Below, in pieces: positions 18,947 through 26,261 of a stretch of 64,000 nucleotides of DNA. This DNA comes from Deltaproteobacteria bacterium. Its GTDB lineage: Bacteria > Acidobacteriota > Thermoanaerobaculia > Multivoradales > JAHZIX01. The position numbers and the translations under genes were made by a program. The notes below the pieces were generated by a model that was not told the DNA's origin, searched no databases, and saw only the letters and a list, made by a program, of their open reading frames with translations. The stretch covers positions 1 through 64,000 of the forward strand of contig JAHZIX010000008.1 of NCBI GenBank assembly GCA_022601195.1, given 5' to 3'. Positions within the stretch are counted from its first letter, which is position 1. The number at the start of each line of letters is the position of its first letter.

Positions 18947-20077
18947 CTAAGATCCCACGAGATCCTGAACCGGTACCCCGCCCTTCCGAGAATCGGCATC
19001 CAGAGCTTCGAGAGAGGAATCGATGGCGGAGAAGAGAGCACTCAGATCTCCGACTCTCACTTCCCCCATGTGGCCAACTCGAAAGGTCTCCCGCTTCCAG
19101 GGACCGTAGCCGGACGCCACCGTGAAACCCGCTTTGGCGAGCTGCTCAATCAACACGGCACTAGGAACTCCAAGAGGAGGCTTCAAACAACTCACCGTCG
19201 GAGATCGAACCTCTGGAGCTGCTGCGAATTGGAACCCGCTTCCCTCGGCCCAGCCTTCCGTCTGCAGCTGCATCTCCTCGTGGCGCCGCCAGCGCTGGAC
19301 GACGCCTTCTTGCAAGATCTTCTTCATCTGAAAGTCCAAAGCGTAGACCAAGGGAATTGCCGGAGTCGTGATCGTGCCCCCCAGCTGATGCTTGTCCCGG
19401 TAACGCAGCAAATCCGTGTAGAAACCCCGATAGCGCTGCCCTTCCGCCCGGAGCGCCGCACGGGGCGACAAGGTAAACAAGCCAAGCCCTGGCGGCAACG
19501 CGATGGCCTTCTGAACACCAGCCAGAGCAACATCGACTTGCCATTCATCCGTCTCGAACTCAGCGCCTCCCAGACCCGAAACGGTATCTACCAATAGCAG
19601 CGCGTCGCTCTCTTCGTGCACCACTCGGGCAATGGCGGCGACATCGCTAACCACGCCGGTGGAGGTCTCGTTGTGGACCAGGGTGACAGCCTCATAGCTC
19701 TTGCGCCGGAGAGCCTCTCGCACCAGGTCCGGGTCCATCGCCTCTCCCCAAGGCACGGCCACCCGGTCGGCTCGTTTTCCAAGGCAACCACTAATCTGGT
19801 GCCAGCGCTCAGAGAAAGCCCCATTGGTCAAATGGAGCACGTCCTGATCAACCGTGGAAACCAGAGCGCTCTCCATGAGAAAGGTCGAGCTTCCAGTAGC
19901 TATGAAGACCTCACCCTGGGTCCGAAAAAGCTGGGGCAGAGCTTCGGCGAGGCGCTGGTAGACAGCACGAAACTCAGCGGACCGATGGCTCACAATGGGT
20001 CGAGTCATAGCCTGCCGAACGTCTTCTGGCACATAGGCCGGGCCCGGCAAGAAAAAGCGGATGTCGTCTCGTTGCAT
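18947..20077 (-). CDS. Class V aminotransferase, probable phosphoserine or serine/alanine–glyoxylate type
   Basis: The 376-residue PLP enzyme belongs to the small-molecule class V aminotransferase group. It shows FFLPGPAYVPEDVRQAM, the glycine-serine phosphate-binding region ATGSSTFLMESAL, HNETSTGVVSD, the PLP-contacting aspartate in LLVDTVSGLGG and the Schiff-base lysine in ALAGVQKAIALPPG. It looks closer to the alanine–glyoxylate/serine–pyruvate group than to classical SerC. The gene directly precedes serA, so I infer it may supply the transamination step of serine synthesis. AAGGGGG is the ribosome-binding site, and a CRP-like palindrome lies just upstream. Confidence 0.85.
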   Translation of the reverse strand: MQRDDIRFFLPGPAYVPEDVRQAMTRPIVSHRSAEFRAVYQRLAEALPQLFRTQGEVFIATGSSTFLMESALVSTVDQDVLHLTNGAFSERWHQISGCLGKRADRVAVPWGEAMDPDLVREALRRKSYEAVTLVHNETSTGVVSDVAAIARVVHEESDALLLVDTVSGLGGAEFETDEWQVDVALAGVQKAIALPPGLGLFTLSPRAALRAEGQRYRGFYTDLLRYRDKHQLGGTITTPAIPLVYALDFQMKKILQEGVVQRWRRHEEMQLQTEGWAEGSGFQFAAAPEVRSPTVSCLKPPLGVPSAVLIEQLAKAGFTVASGYGPWKRETFRVGHMGEVRVGDLSALFSAIDSSLEALDADSRKGGVPVQDLVGS

Positions 20078-20085
20078 GGGACCCC

Positions 20086-20105
20086 CTTGTGAAACTCGTC
20101 ACAAG
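20086..20105 (-). promoter_or_regulatory. CRP/FNR-type palindrome upstream of the aminotransferase–serA–ddl operon
   Basis: CTTGTGA-N6-TCACAAG is a perfect 7-bp inverted repeat containing TGTGA-N6-TCACA, the recognised core of CRP-family sites. It ends 8 bp before the aminotransferase ATG, so a bound regulator would block transcription or a hairpin would abut the ribosome-binding site. A second perfect repeat, AATGCC-N7-GGCATT, lies next to it at 20107-20125. Confidence 0.55.
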
Positions 20106-20283
20106 CAATGCCGCATCGTGGCATTTATCGGCTGTAGCGTCAATGAGTCGCTCCTAGGAGAGTTCCAGGAAGCAGAGCCCCCCTTGGGGATTGAGAAATC
20201 GAAGAGCCTGGGAAGGGGCCCTCAGCTGCCATCGAGAAGAGCCTCCGAGAAGACACCGAAGGGCGATGACGATCCCCTCAGCT

Positions 20284-20700
20284 TCAGCCCGACCAAGGTC
20301 GAGGCCGCCGGAGACGGCGAGCTAAACCCTGGTCATCGCAGAAAAACTCCTTGCCACCGGAGGGCACAACAGCCCAGCCACTCCCGCGACGCCGTAGACG
20401 AGGGGCTTCTACCTCCCCCCCACGAACGAAGACCACTTGGCAGCCACCGAAATGTTCTCTCAACAAATCCTTGAGCACGGCTTCTCCCCGACGGGGCTTG
20501 ATCGTCACCGCCCCTTGACTCCCCACGGCGACAGCCCTCAAGACACCTGTTGCCGCTGCGGATGCCAAGCCTTGGGGCAAAGGCTCGGGCTCTGAGAATT
20601 CCAACCATCCAGCCCGAAGATCCAACCCTTCCAGCTCGGCTACTAGGTCTCCCAACTCCTCGACATCGGCTTCGAACCGCAATAGGTGAATCCGCCTCAA
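20284..20700 (-). CDS. Small protein of unknown function
   Basis: I do not recognise the family of this 138-residue protein. It begins with TTG inside the stop codon of the upstream NamZ-like gene (TTGA overlap), so it is likely translationally coupled to it. It has no signal peptide or membrane segment, an acidic N-terminal third (ADVEELGDLVAELEGLDL) and a basic C-terminus (RLRRPRPWSG). The middle contains GVLRAVAVGSQGAVTIKPRRG and a mixed alpha/beta-like pattern. The coding call rests on coupling and codon-like composition; it could also be a spurious frame. Confidence 0.5.
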   Translation of the reverse strand: MRRIHLLRFEADVEELGDLVAELEGLDLRAGWLEFSEPEPLPQGLASAAATGVLRAVAVGSQGAVTIKPRRGEAVLKDLLREHFGGCQVVFVRGGEVEAPRLRRRGSGWAVVPSGGKEFFCDDQGLARRLRRPRPWSG

Positions 20701-21920
20701 ACCTCTCCCTCCCGCTCGGAAGGCGCATCCTCATAGAGCAATACCGGGCGTCGCAGCTGGCGAAACTCTTGCTCGTCTCGCCTCCAGGATTGCATCCAAT
20801 CTTCCAGCTCCTGACGCCCTTCGCTGCCTGCCTCGAGGGCATGCCGGCAGGTGTCTCCTCCGGTCAGAAGGTCGATGGCAGGTCGATCGATAACGAATTC
20901 ATAGGGTGCTTGCCGCCAGGCAAAATTCTCCGGCGAGCACTCCCAAGCCGCAGCCAGCAACTCAATACCGAGGCGATAGGGTTCAAGAGGGGGTGAGCTC
21001 GATAACCAGAGCTCGATCCCTCCGCATCGCTGACCGCCATGTTTCTGGAATTGGGGACGGAAATAGGTCGGTAAGAAACCAACTCCCCGAATGCCAGGCA
21101 CCTGCCGCTGTCTTTGCTCGAGGCGCGCCGCCAGCGCCAGGGGATCCAGGTGAGGGGCTCCAAAGAGCTGAAACGGTCGGGTCGTTCCTCTCCCCTCGGA
21201 AAATTCTGTAGCTTCCACCAAGCAGCCGCCAGGGTAGATTCTGGCGGTCGTTAGGGTCGGCATGTTGGGAGAGGGGGCAATCCATGGCAGCCCGGTCTCC
21301 TCCCAACTCATCTCTCGAGACCAACCCTCCATTGGCCAAAAATCGACCGCTTCGAGAGCCCCGGTTCCCGCCAGCACGAAGCGCACCAACTCAGCCAGAG
21401 TCAGGCCATGGCAAACCGGTGTTCGGAAAGCCCCGACGAACGACTCGAAACCAGATTCCGGTAGATTGCCTTCGACTGTCCCTCCCAAAGGGTTGGGACG
21501 GTCCAAGACCCACACCTCACAGCCCGCAGCGGCGGCAGCCTGTGCAGCCCAGACAGCCGTCGCCGCATAGGTGTAGTAACGACTGCCCACATCCTGAAGA
21601 TCGATCACCAAGAGATCGAGACCACTGAAGGAGGCTGGTTCCGGACGAAGGCTCTGCTCCGAATCTCCATAGAGCGAGAAGACCGGAACCCCCGTCCAGG
21701 GATCCTGACCACCGTGAGCCGCCACCATGTCCTGTTCGACTCCGTAGAAACCATGCTCTGGACCAAAGAGCGCCGAGGGTCTTTGCCCTAGCCGACTCAG
21801 AGCCAGGTGGATGGGCTCACCCTTGCTGGTCACGGATGCACCGTGACCCAAGATCGCATACCGGCGCCCTGCCAAGCGTTCCGGCGCCGCGGTTAGCCGG
21901 TCGAGTCCTGTTGAGACCAT
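20697..21920 (-). CDS. NamZ-like exo-beta-N-acetylmuramidase domain protein (DUF1343)
   Basis: This 407-residue protein of the DUF1343 family includes NamZ, which releases MurNAc from the end of glycan chains in peptidoglycan recycling. Family landmarks are LFGPEHGFYGVEQDMV, GVPVFSLYGDS, LLVIDLQDVGSRYYTY, VLDRPNPLGG, GLTLAELVRF, WIAPSPNMPT and YPGGCLVEATEFSEGRGT. I see no signal peptide, so the location (cytosolic or with an unusual export signal) is open. The start at 21920 follows the moaC stop by 4 bp; a longer frame to 22004 would overlap moaC. Confidence 0.88.
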   Translation of the reverse strand: MVSTGLDRLTAAPERLAGRRYAILGHGASVTSKGEPIHLALSRLGQRPSALFGPEHGFYGVEQDMVAAHGGQDPWTGVPVFSLYGDSEQSLRPEPASFSGLDLLVIDLQDVGSRYYTYAATAVWAAQAAAAAGCEVWVLDRPNPLGGTVEGNLPESGFESFVGAFRTPVCHGLTLAELVRFVLAGTGALEAVDFWPMEGWSREMSWEETGLPWIAPSPNMPTLTTARIYPGGCLVEATEFSEGRGTTRPFQLFGAPHLDPLALAARLEQRQRQVPGIRGVGFLPTYFRPQFQKHGGQRCGGIELWLSSSPPLEPYRLGIELLAAAWECSPENFAWRQAPYEFVIDRPAIDLLTGGDTCRHALEAGSEGRQELEDWMQSWRRDEQEFRQLRRPVLLYEDAPSEREGEV

Positions 21921-21924
21921 CACT

Positions 21925-22440
21925 TCATTTCTCGGGAGGAATGCTGGCAGAAGCAGTCTCTTGGAGTGACTCCGATTCCCTCGACCAGGAACCACTCTTG
22001 CCACCGATCTTGGATTCCAGCCTCAGGTCGGTGATGACCGCTCCCTTCTCTACTGCTTTCACCATGTCGTACAGAGCTAGCGCTGCCGCAGAACAGGCCA
22101 CCAGCGCTTCCATTTCTGCGCCGGTCCTGGCCGTGGCGACCACCTGGGAACGGATCTCGACACCGCCCTCAATGGGCTCGATCTCGATCTCGACTCGATC
22201 CAAAGGCAGTGGATGAGCCAAGGGAATCCACTCATCCGTCCGTTTGGCAGCCTGAATCCCTGCCAGGCGAGCTACGGAGAAGGCATCCCCTTTGGGAAGA
22301 TCCCCCAATCGAGCCACCGTCGACCGGTTGAGCACTACTCGACAAGAGGCTGCCGCAACTCTTCGAGTCACTTTCTTTCCAGACACATCCACCATGTGAG
22401 CCTGGCCAAGTGCGTCGAGATGACTGAAGGGGGTTGTCAT
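21925..22440 (-). CDS. moaC: Cyclic pyranopterin monophosphate synthase
   Basis: The 171-residue enzyme acts after the radical-SAM step in molybdopterin synthesis. It shows MVDVSGKKVTRRVA near the N-terminus, GIQAAKRTDEWIPLAHPLPL, TGAEMEALVACSAAALALYDMVKA and DLRLESKIGGKSG. The family usually has K-R-T-S-x-L-I-P-L-C-H-P-L; here a DEW insertion and Ala for Cys replace the central residues. A C-terminal extension of about 15 residues follows. It leads a moaC–NamZ–small-gene run and is divergent from the glycosyltransferase. Confidence 0.93.
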   Translation of the reverse strand: MTTPFSHLDALGQAHMVDVSGKKVTRRVAAASCRVVLNRSTVARLGDLPKGDAFSVARLAGIQAAKRTDEWIPLAHPLPLDRVEIEIEPIEGGVEIRSQVVATARTGAEMEALVACSAAALALYDMVKAVEKGAVITDLRLESKIGGKSGSWSRESESLQETASASIPPEK

Positions 22441-22515
22441 GATTATTTGCCTTGGAAGTCGCGGTCAGTCCGCCGGCCAAGTCGATGCCGCCGAGCATAT
22501 TTGACGAAGGCCGTT

Positions 22516-22525
22516 ATGCTAGCAT
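22516..22525. promoter_or_regulatory. Symmetric -10 element between moaC and the glycosyltransferase
   Basis: ATGCTAGCAT is its own reverse complement, so each strand reads TGC TAGCAT, the extended -10 pattern found elsewhere in the window. On the plus strand it predicts a start near 22532, about 11 nt before the glycosyltransferase ATG. On the minus strand the moaC leader would be about 70 nt. Confidence 0.4.
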
Positions 22526-22542
22526 CCCGCTTCCCTTTGCCC

Positions 22543-23214
22543 ATGCGAATTGCCATCATCATGCCGACCCTCGATGAGGAAGCGGCAATCTCTCAACACG
22601 TAGCCGACGCTCGCCAAGTCGCCGACCAACTCATCGTCTCAGATGGGGGGTCTCAGGACAAAACCCGCGATCTTGCCCACCGAGAGGGAGCTGAAGTCGT
22701 TGTCGGTCCTTGTGGTCGAGGGCCCCAACTCAATCTCGGCGCCAAAGCTGCAGAAGCGGAAGTGCTGGTTTTTCTCCACGCCGATACCCGTTTGCCCCGC
22801 TCTGCCGCCGAGCTGATTCGCCATGCAGTCCGCAACCAGGCAGTGGGAGGAGGTTTTCTTCTGCGCTTCGATAGCGACCAGAAGAGATTCAAGTTCGCTG
22901 CAAAGCTGATCAACTGGCGCACTCGCTTCTCTCGCTTGCCTCTGGGAGATCAGGCTCAGTTCGTCTCTCGGAGTGCTTTCGAGACCTTAGGAGGCTTTCA
23001 GAAATGGCCGATCCTCGAGGACCTCGACTTTGCCCGGCGCCTCAAGAAACAGGGGAAAACGGTCATTCTCGAGGATCCAGTGGTGACTTCGGCCCGGCGG
23101 TACCAACAAGGGGGACTGATCCGCACCACCGCCAGGAACTGGACTATCTGGCTCCTATTCTGCCTCGGCGTATCACCTCACCGCCTCAGTCGGCTCTACC
23201 GAAGAGCTCCCTAA
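22543..23214 (+). CDS. Family 2 glycosyltransferase, TIGR04283 type
   Basis: The 223-residue GT-A fold protein starts MRIAIIMPTLDEEAAI and continues IVSDGGSQDKT, VVGPCGRGPQLNLGA, VLVFLHADTRLP (a DxD-like HADT motif), GGGFLLRFDS, LGDQAQFVSR and WPILEDLDFARRLK. These fit the TIGR04283 group of glycosyltransferase-2 proteins, often called selenodomain-associated. A C-terminal hydrophobic stretch (WTIWLLFCLGV) may contact the membrane. An in-frame ATG at 22516 has GAAGG upstream but lies within the predicted -10, so I prefer 22543. Donor and acceptor are unknown. Confidence 0.85.
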   Translation: MRIAIIMPTLDEEAAISQHVADARQVADQLIVSDGGSQDKTRDLAHREGAEVVVGPCGRGPQLNLGAKAAEAEVLVFLHADTRLPRSAAELIRHAVRNQAVGGGFLLRFDSDQKRFKFAAKLINWRTRFSRLPLGDQAQFVSRSAFETLGGFQKWPILEDLDFARRLKKQGKTVILEDPVVTSARRYQQGGLIRTTARNWTIWLLFCLGVSPHRLSRLYRRAP

Positions 23215-23330
23215 GAATTCCAACTCCAAAATCGAAGAAACCCCGCCAACCGCGACCTCGAAGAGGGGTCGACGGTGCAGGGTAACTGGAAGGTCCAAAA
23301 AAGGAAAAAGGGAAAATAAAGAGTCGAGGC

Positions 23331-23612
23331 TCAGCCGTTGACTGTGTCCTTCAGCTGTTTTCCTGCCTTGAAACGAACATTCTTGCTCGCCTTGATCGTC
23401 ATCGCTTCTCCGGTCTTGGGGTTTCTTCCGGTGCGCTCTGCGCGCTCCGAGATCGAGAAAGAACCAAACCCAGGAACTCCGACTCGCTCTCCATTCGAAA
23501 GTGAATCTGAAATTGCCTCGAAAACGGCCTCGAAGGCGCCCGCCGCTTGACTCTTCGTCAGACCCTCAACCGCATCAGCCACAGCATCCACAATGTCAGC
23601 TTTACCTGCCAT
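23331..23612 (-). CDS. HU-family DNA-binding protein
   Basis: The 93-residue nucleoid protein shows ADIVDAVADAVEGLTKSQA helices, GVPGFGSFSISERAERTGRNPKTGE and the DNA-intercalating arm with the conserved proline in RNPKTG. It ends RFKAGKQLKDTVNG. AAGGAGG is an excellent ribosome-binding site 4 nt before the ATG. It is most similar in pattern to HU/IHF homodimer types; the exact paralogue cannot be named. Confidence 0.96.
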   Translation of the reverse strand: MAGKADIVDAVADAVEGLTKSQAAGAFEAVFEAISDSLSNGERVGVPGFGSFSISERAERTGRNPKTGEAMTIKASKNVRFKAGKQLKDTVNG

Positions 23613-23657
23613 GATTCCTCCTTGTTTCCTAGTGGATTTCCGACGAAACAGAGCGGA

Positions 23658-23687
23658 ACGATACGTGATGGTCTACAGGCCTGTCAA
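23658..23687 (-). promoter_or_regulatory. Promoter of the HU gene
   Basis: On the minus strand a perfect TTGACA (23682-23687) and TATCGT (23658-23663) are 18 bp apart. The predicted start is near 23651, giving a leader of about 40 nt with the strong ribosome-binding site. Confidence 0.6.
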
Positions 23688-23714
23688 CAATGCTTTCCCC
23701 GCTTGAAACACCTT

Positions 23715-25127
23715 TCAGCTCCGCTTCAAAACGTGAACTGTAAATCCGTCGTGATCCCCACCGGGGAAGACTCTCCACATCCCTGGCCCGGCGATAAAAC
23801 GATCGCGGGGCGCCTGCAAGACTCCATGAAGCGGCAAGGGTTGAAAATCGTCACGCCCTTGAAGGAAGTGCTCAACAACCTCTTCATTCTCTTCTTTTTC
23901 GACCGAACACGTTATCGCAACCAGAATCCCTCCCGAGAGCACCCGATCGGCCAGCCCATTCAGCATTCGGCTCGCCTGGGTGGCTAGGCGCCCCACCTCC
24001 GCCTCACTAAGACGCCACTTGAGCTCCGGGTTCTTTCGCAGAGTGCCCGTACCACTACAGGGAAGATCGACCACAACGCGATCGAAGAGCCCATCTCCCC
24101 CGGCAAGGGGGGGCGATCCCGCATCTCCCAGAAACAGAGGAACCGACAGGTCAAGGCGAGCCAAATTAGCTCGTAGCAAAGCCAATCGGGCTGGCGAAAC
24201 GTCCGCCATGACTACGCGAGTCTTCGGCTCCCAGGCCAGCAAGGCAAAGGACTTACCTCCGGGAGCCGCAGCGGCATCGAGCACTCGTTCCCCTGGCTTC
24301 GGTGGCGGCAGAAGAGCTGCCAACTGGCTGATCTCGTCCTGAATATAGAACTGCCCCTTTTCAAAGCTGGCCGACTTCAGGGGATTGCCACGGCGAACGA
24401 TGAGCCCGAGAGGCGACAGCGCCGAGGGCTGGACTTCCAACCCCTCATCGATGAGACGCTCCGCCAGCAACTCCCGACCACCGAGATGGCGGAACGCCAG
24501 TAGGTGAGTTGGCCGCGATTGATTGTTGGCTCGCATGAAGGCCTCTGCCCTTTCCTCACCAAAATTCTCGCACCAGCGACGAACCAGGAAATCTGGATGG
24601 CTAAGCTCGATCGCCATCCGTCGAACAGGGTCCTTTGAAGTCACCGGCCAGGACGAAAGCTTCGGCTCTCTGGCGATTCGTCGCAGCACCGCGTTGACGA
24701 AGCTGGCAGCTCCCCGGTGAGTCAGGCAATGGGCCTGCTCCACCGCTTCGTGGACCGCTGCATGAGCAGGAACCCGGTCGAGAAACAGAAGTTGATAGGT
24801 CGCAACCCTCAAAGGTGCATGCAGCACAGCTTCTATATCTGCGAAGGACCTACTGGAAGCGGAGGTGATCACATGGTCGATACGGCGAAGCCAGCGAAGA
24901 GTGCCAAAGACCAATTCCCGCAACAAGGCTCGGTCACGGTCGTCGTAGGCAGCGAGGACTGTAGCGAGAAAAGAGTCTACCGGTGCCAGGGAGCTCAGGG
25001 TTCGCTCAATGACCCATTCCGCAGCAACTCTGACGTTGTCTTGAGGAGAACGGCGCGGAGAAACTCGTCGACTCCTGCCCGCCTGGGATCGAGGAGACCG
25101 ATGACTGGAAGAGCGGCGTTTGGGCAT
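23715..25127 (-). CDS. rsmB: 16S rRNA (cytosine-967 C5)-methyltransferase
   Basis: This is a 470-residue protein with a basic N-terminal tail, an NusB-like RNA-binding domain (about residues 30-165) and a Rossmann methyltransferase domain. The SAM site is GERVLDAAAAPGGKSFALL. The two catalytic cysteines of the Nol1/Nop2/Sun group are in VVVDLPCSGTGTLRKNPE and VAITCSVEKEENEEVV, where Ser-Val follows the second Cys. It lies 84 bp after fmt, the common fmt–rsmB order. Confidence 0.93.
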   Translation of the reverse strand: MPKRRSSSHRSPRSQAGRSRRVSPRRSPQDNVRVAAEWVIERTLSSLAPVDSFLATVLAAYDDRDRALLRELVFGTLRWLRRIDHVITSASSRSFADIEAVLHAPLRVATYQLLFLDRVPAHAAVHEAVEQAHCLTHRGAASFVNAVLRRIAREPKLSSWPVTSKDPVRRMAIELSHPDFLVRRWCENFGEERAEAFMRANNQSRPTHLLAFRHLGGRELLAERLIDEGLEVQPSALSPLGLIVRRGNPLKSASFEKGQFYIQDEISQLAALLPPPKPGERVLDAAAAPGGKSFALLAWEPKTRVVMADVSPARLALLRANLARLDLSVPLFLGDAGSPPLAGGDGLFDRVVVDLPCSGTGTLRKNPELKWRLSEAEVGRLATQASRMLNGLADRVLSGGILVAITCSVEKEENEEVVEHFLQGRDDFQPLPLHGVLQAPRDRFIAGPGMWRVFPGGDHDGFTVHVLKRS

Positions 25128-25211
25128 ATTCTTTGGCTCAGGGCTCGGCCCTTCAATGCGGTCAGTCGTTGCGTTGTCGACCTAGGGAGACGAGGATTGG
25201 CCTGTCACGAA

Positions 25212-26165
25212 CTAGGAAAGGCCGCCGAAACGTTCTCCGGTCTCGAGCCTCTCTCCGTTGGAGAAATCTTTGGCGTCGAGAGCTTTCCGACCCGGGCGCT
25301 GCAATTTCTCGATTCCTAGCACCGTTCCGCCTCCGCAGACGACTTTCATCCGCCCGTCTTCTAAACCCACATAGCTTCCCGGAGTCTCTTGGTGAAGGCA
25401 AACCATCGGCTCCGCGAAGAGTACCTTAACGGTTTCCCCTCGGAGCTCCGAGAAAATCCCCGGCCATGGAGAAAAGGCTCTGAGGCGACAGAAGATTTGA
25501 CTTGCGGTCAGATTCCAGTCGATTCGCCCTTCTTCCTTCTGGATTCTCCCAGCATAGCTGACGCCTTCCTCCGGCTGAGCCTGCGGCACGAGACTCCCTT
25601 GCTCCAACTCTTCGAGAGTCTGGACCATAAGGTCAGCGCCCAGTTGCGCCAGGCGTGGAGCCAATTCCCCGGAGGTCTCCTTGTCACCAATAGGGAGGCT
25701 ACGTTGTAGCAGCACTGGGCCGGAATCGAGCCCTTTTTCCATCACCATAGTCGACACCCCGGTCTCTACATCTCCGGCGGCGATGGCCGCTTGAATGGGG
25801 GCAGCACCTCGGTAGGCTGGAAGCAAAGACGCATGAAGATTCAAGCAGCCGTTCAGGGGTATCTTCAGAAGGGAGAGCGGGAAGATCTGGCCGAAAGCGA
25901 CTACCACCGCCACATCAGGCTCTAGAGATCGAATGGTGTCCAGAAAGTCCGGCTTCTTGACCCGGTGCGGTTGGAGCAGAGGCACCTCCAACTCTTGGGC
26001 CAACTCGCCCACCGGAGGAAGCTGAAGGCGGCGTCCCCTACCCGCAGGGCGAGAAGGCTGAGTCACCACCAGCACAGGTTTCCGACCGGCCTCTGCGAGA
26101 GCTTTCAGAGTCGGGACCGCAAACGAGGGTGTGCCGAAGAATACGATACGCTCGAGTCGCCCCAT
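25212..26165 (-). CDS. fmt: Methionyl-tRNA formyltransferase
   Basis: The 317-residue enzyme formylates initiator Met-tRNA with 10-formyl-tetrahydrofolate. Seen are IVFFGTPSFAVPTLKAL, LNLHASLLPAYRGAAPIQAAI with the catalytic Asn-x-His, GVSTMVMEKGLDSGPVL and the C-terminal domain with FSPWPGIFSELRGETVKV. The ATG has no Shine-Dalgarno sequence; an extended -10 element ends 6 bp upstream, so the message is probably leaderless. It lies 96 bp after ftsK. Confidence 0.95.
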   Translation of the reverse strand: MGRLERIVFFGTPSFAVPTLKALAEAGRKPVLVVTQPSRPAGRGRRLQLPPVGELAQELEVPLLQPHRVKKPDFLDTIRSLEPDVAVVVAFGQIFPLSLLKIPLNGCLNLHASLLPAYRGAAPIQAAIAAGDVETGVSTMVMEKGLDSGPVLLQRSLPIGDKETSGELAPRLAQLGADLMVQTLEELEQGSLVPQAQPEEGVSYAGRIQKEEGRIDWNLTASQIFCRLRAFSPWPGIFSELRGETVKVLFAEPMVCLHQETPGSYVGLEDGRMKVVCGGGTVLGIEKLQRPGRKALDAKDFSNGERLETGERFGGLS

Positions 26166-26171
26166 GGCGGG

Positions 26172-26180
26172 ATGCTAGCA
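26172..26180 (-). promoter_or_regulatory. Extended -10 promoter giving a leaderless fmt transcript
   Basis: On the minus strand TGC TAGCAT is followed by only six bases before the fmt ATG. The predicted start falls at or next to the start codon. Confidence 0.45.
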
Positions 26181-26261
26181 CGGGTTGAGTCCGAGAAATG
26201 AGTCTCTTTCTCGCTCCTGGCATGTACTCTGAAGGCTCTGTGAGCTCCTCGAAGAAAGCTC

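Noticed and set aside
24717..25319. Plus-strand 200-residue open frame over rsmB/fmt
   Set aside because: It is antisense to conserved enzyme domains on the other strand.
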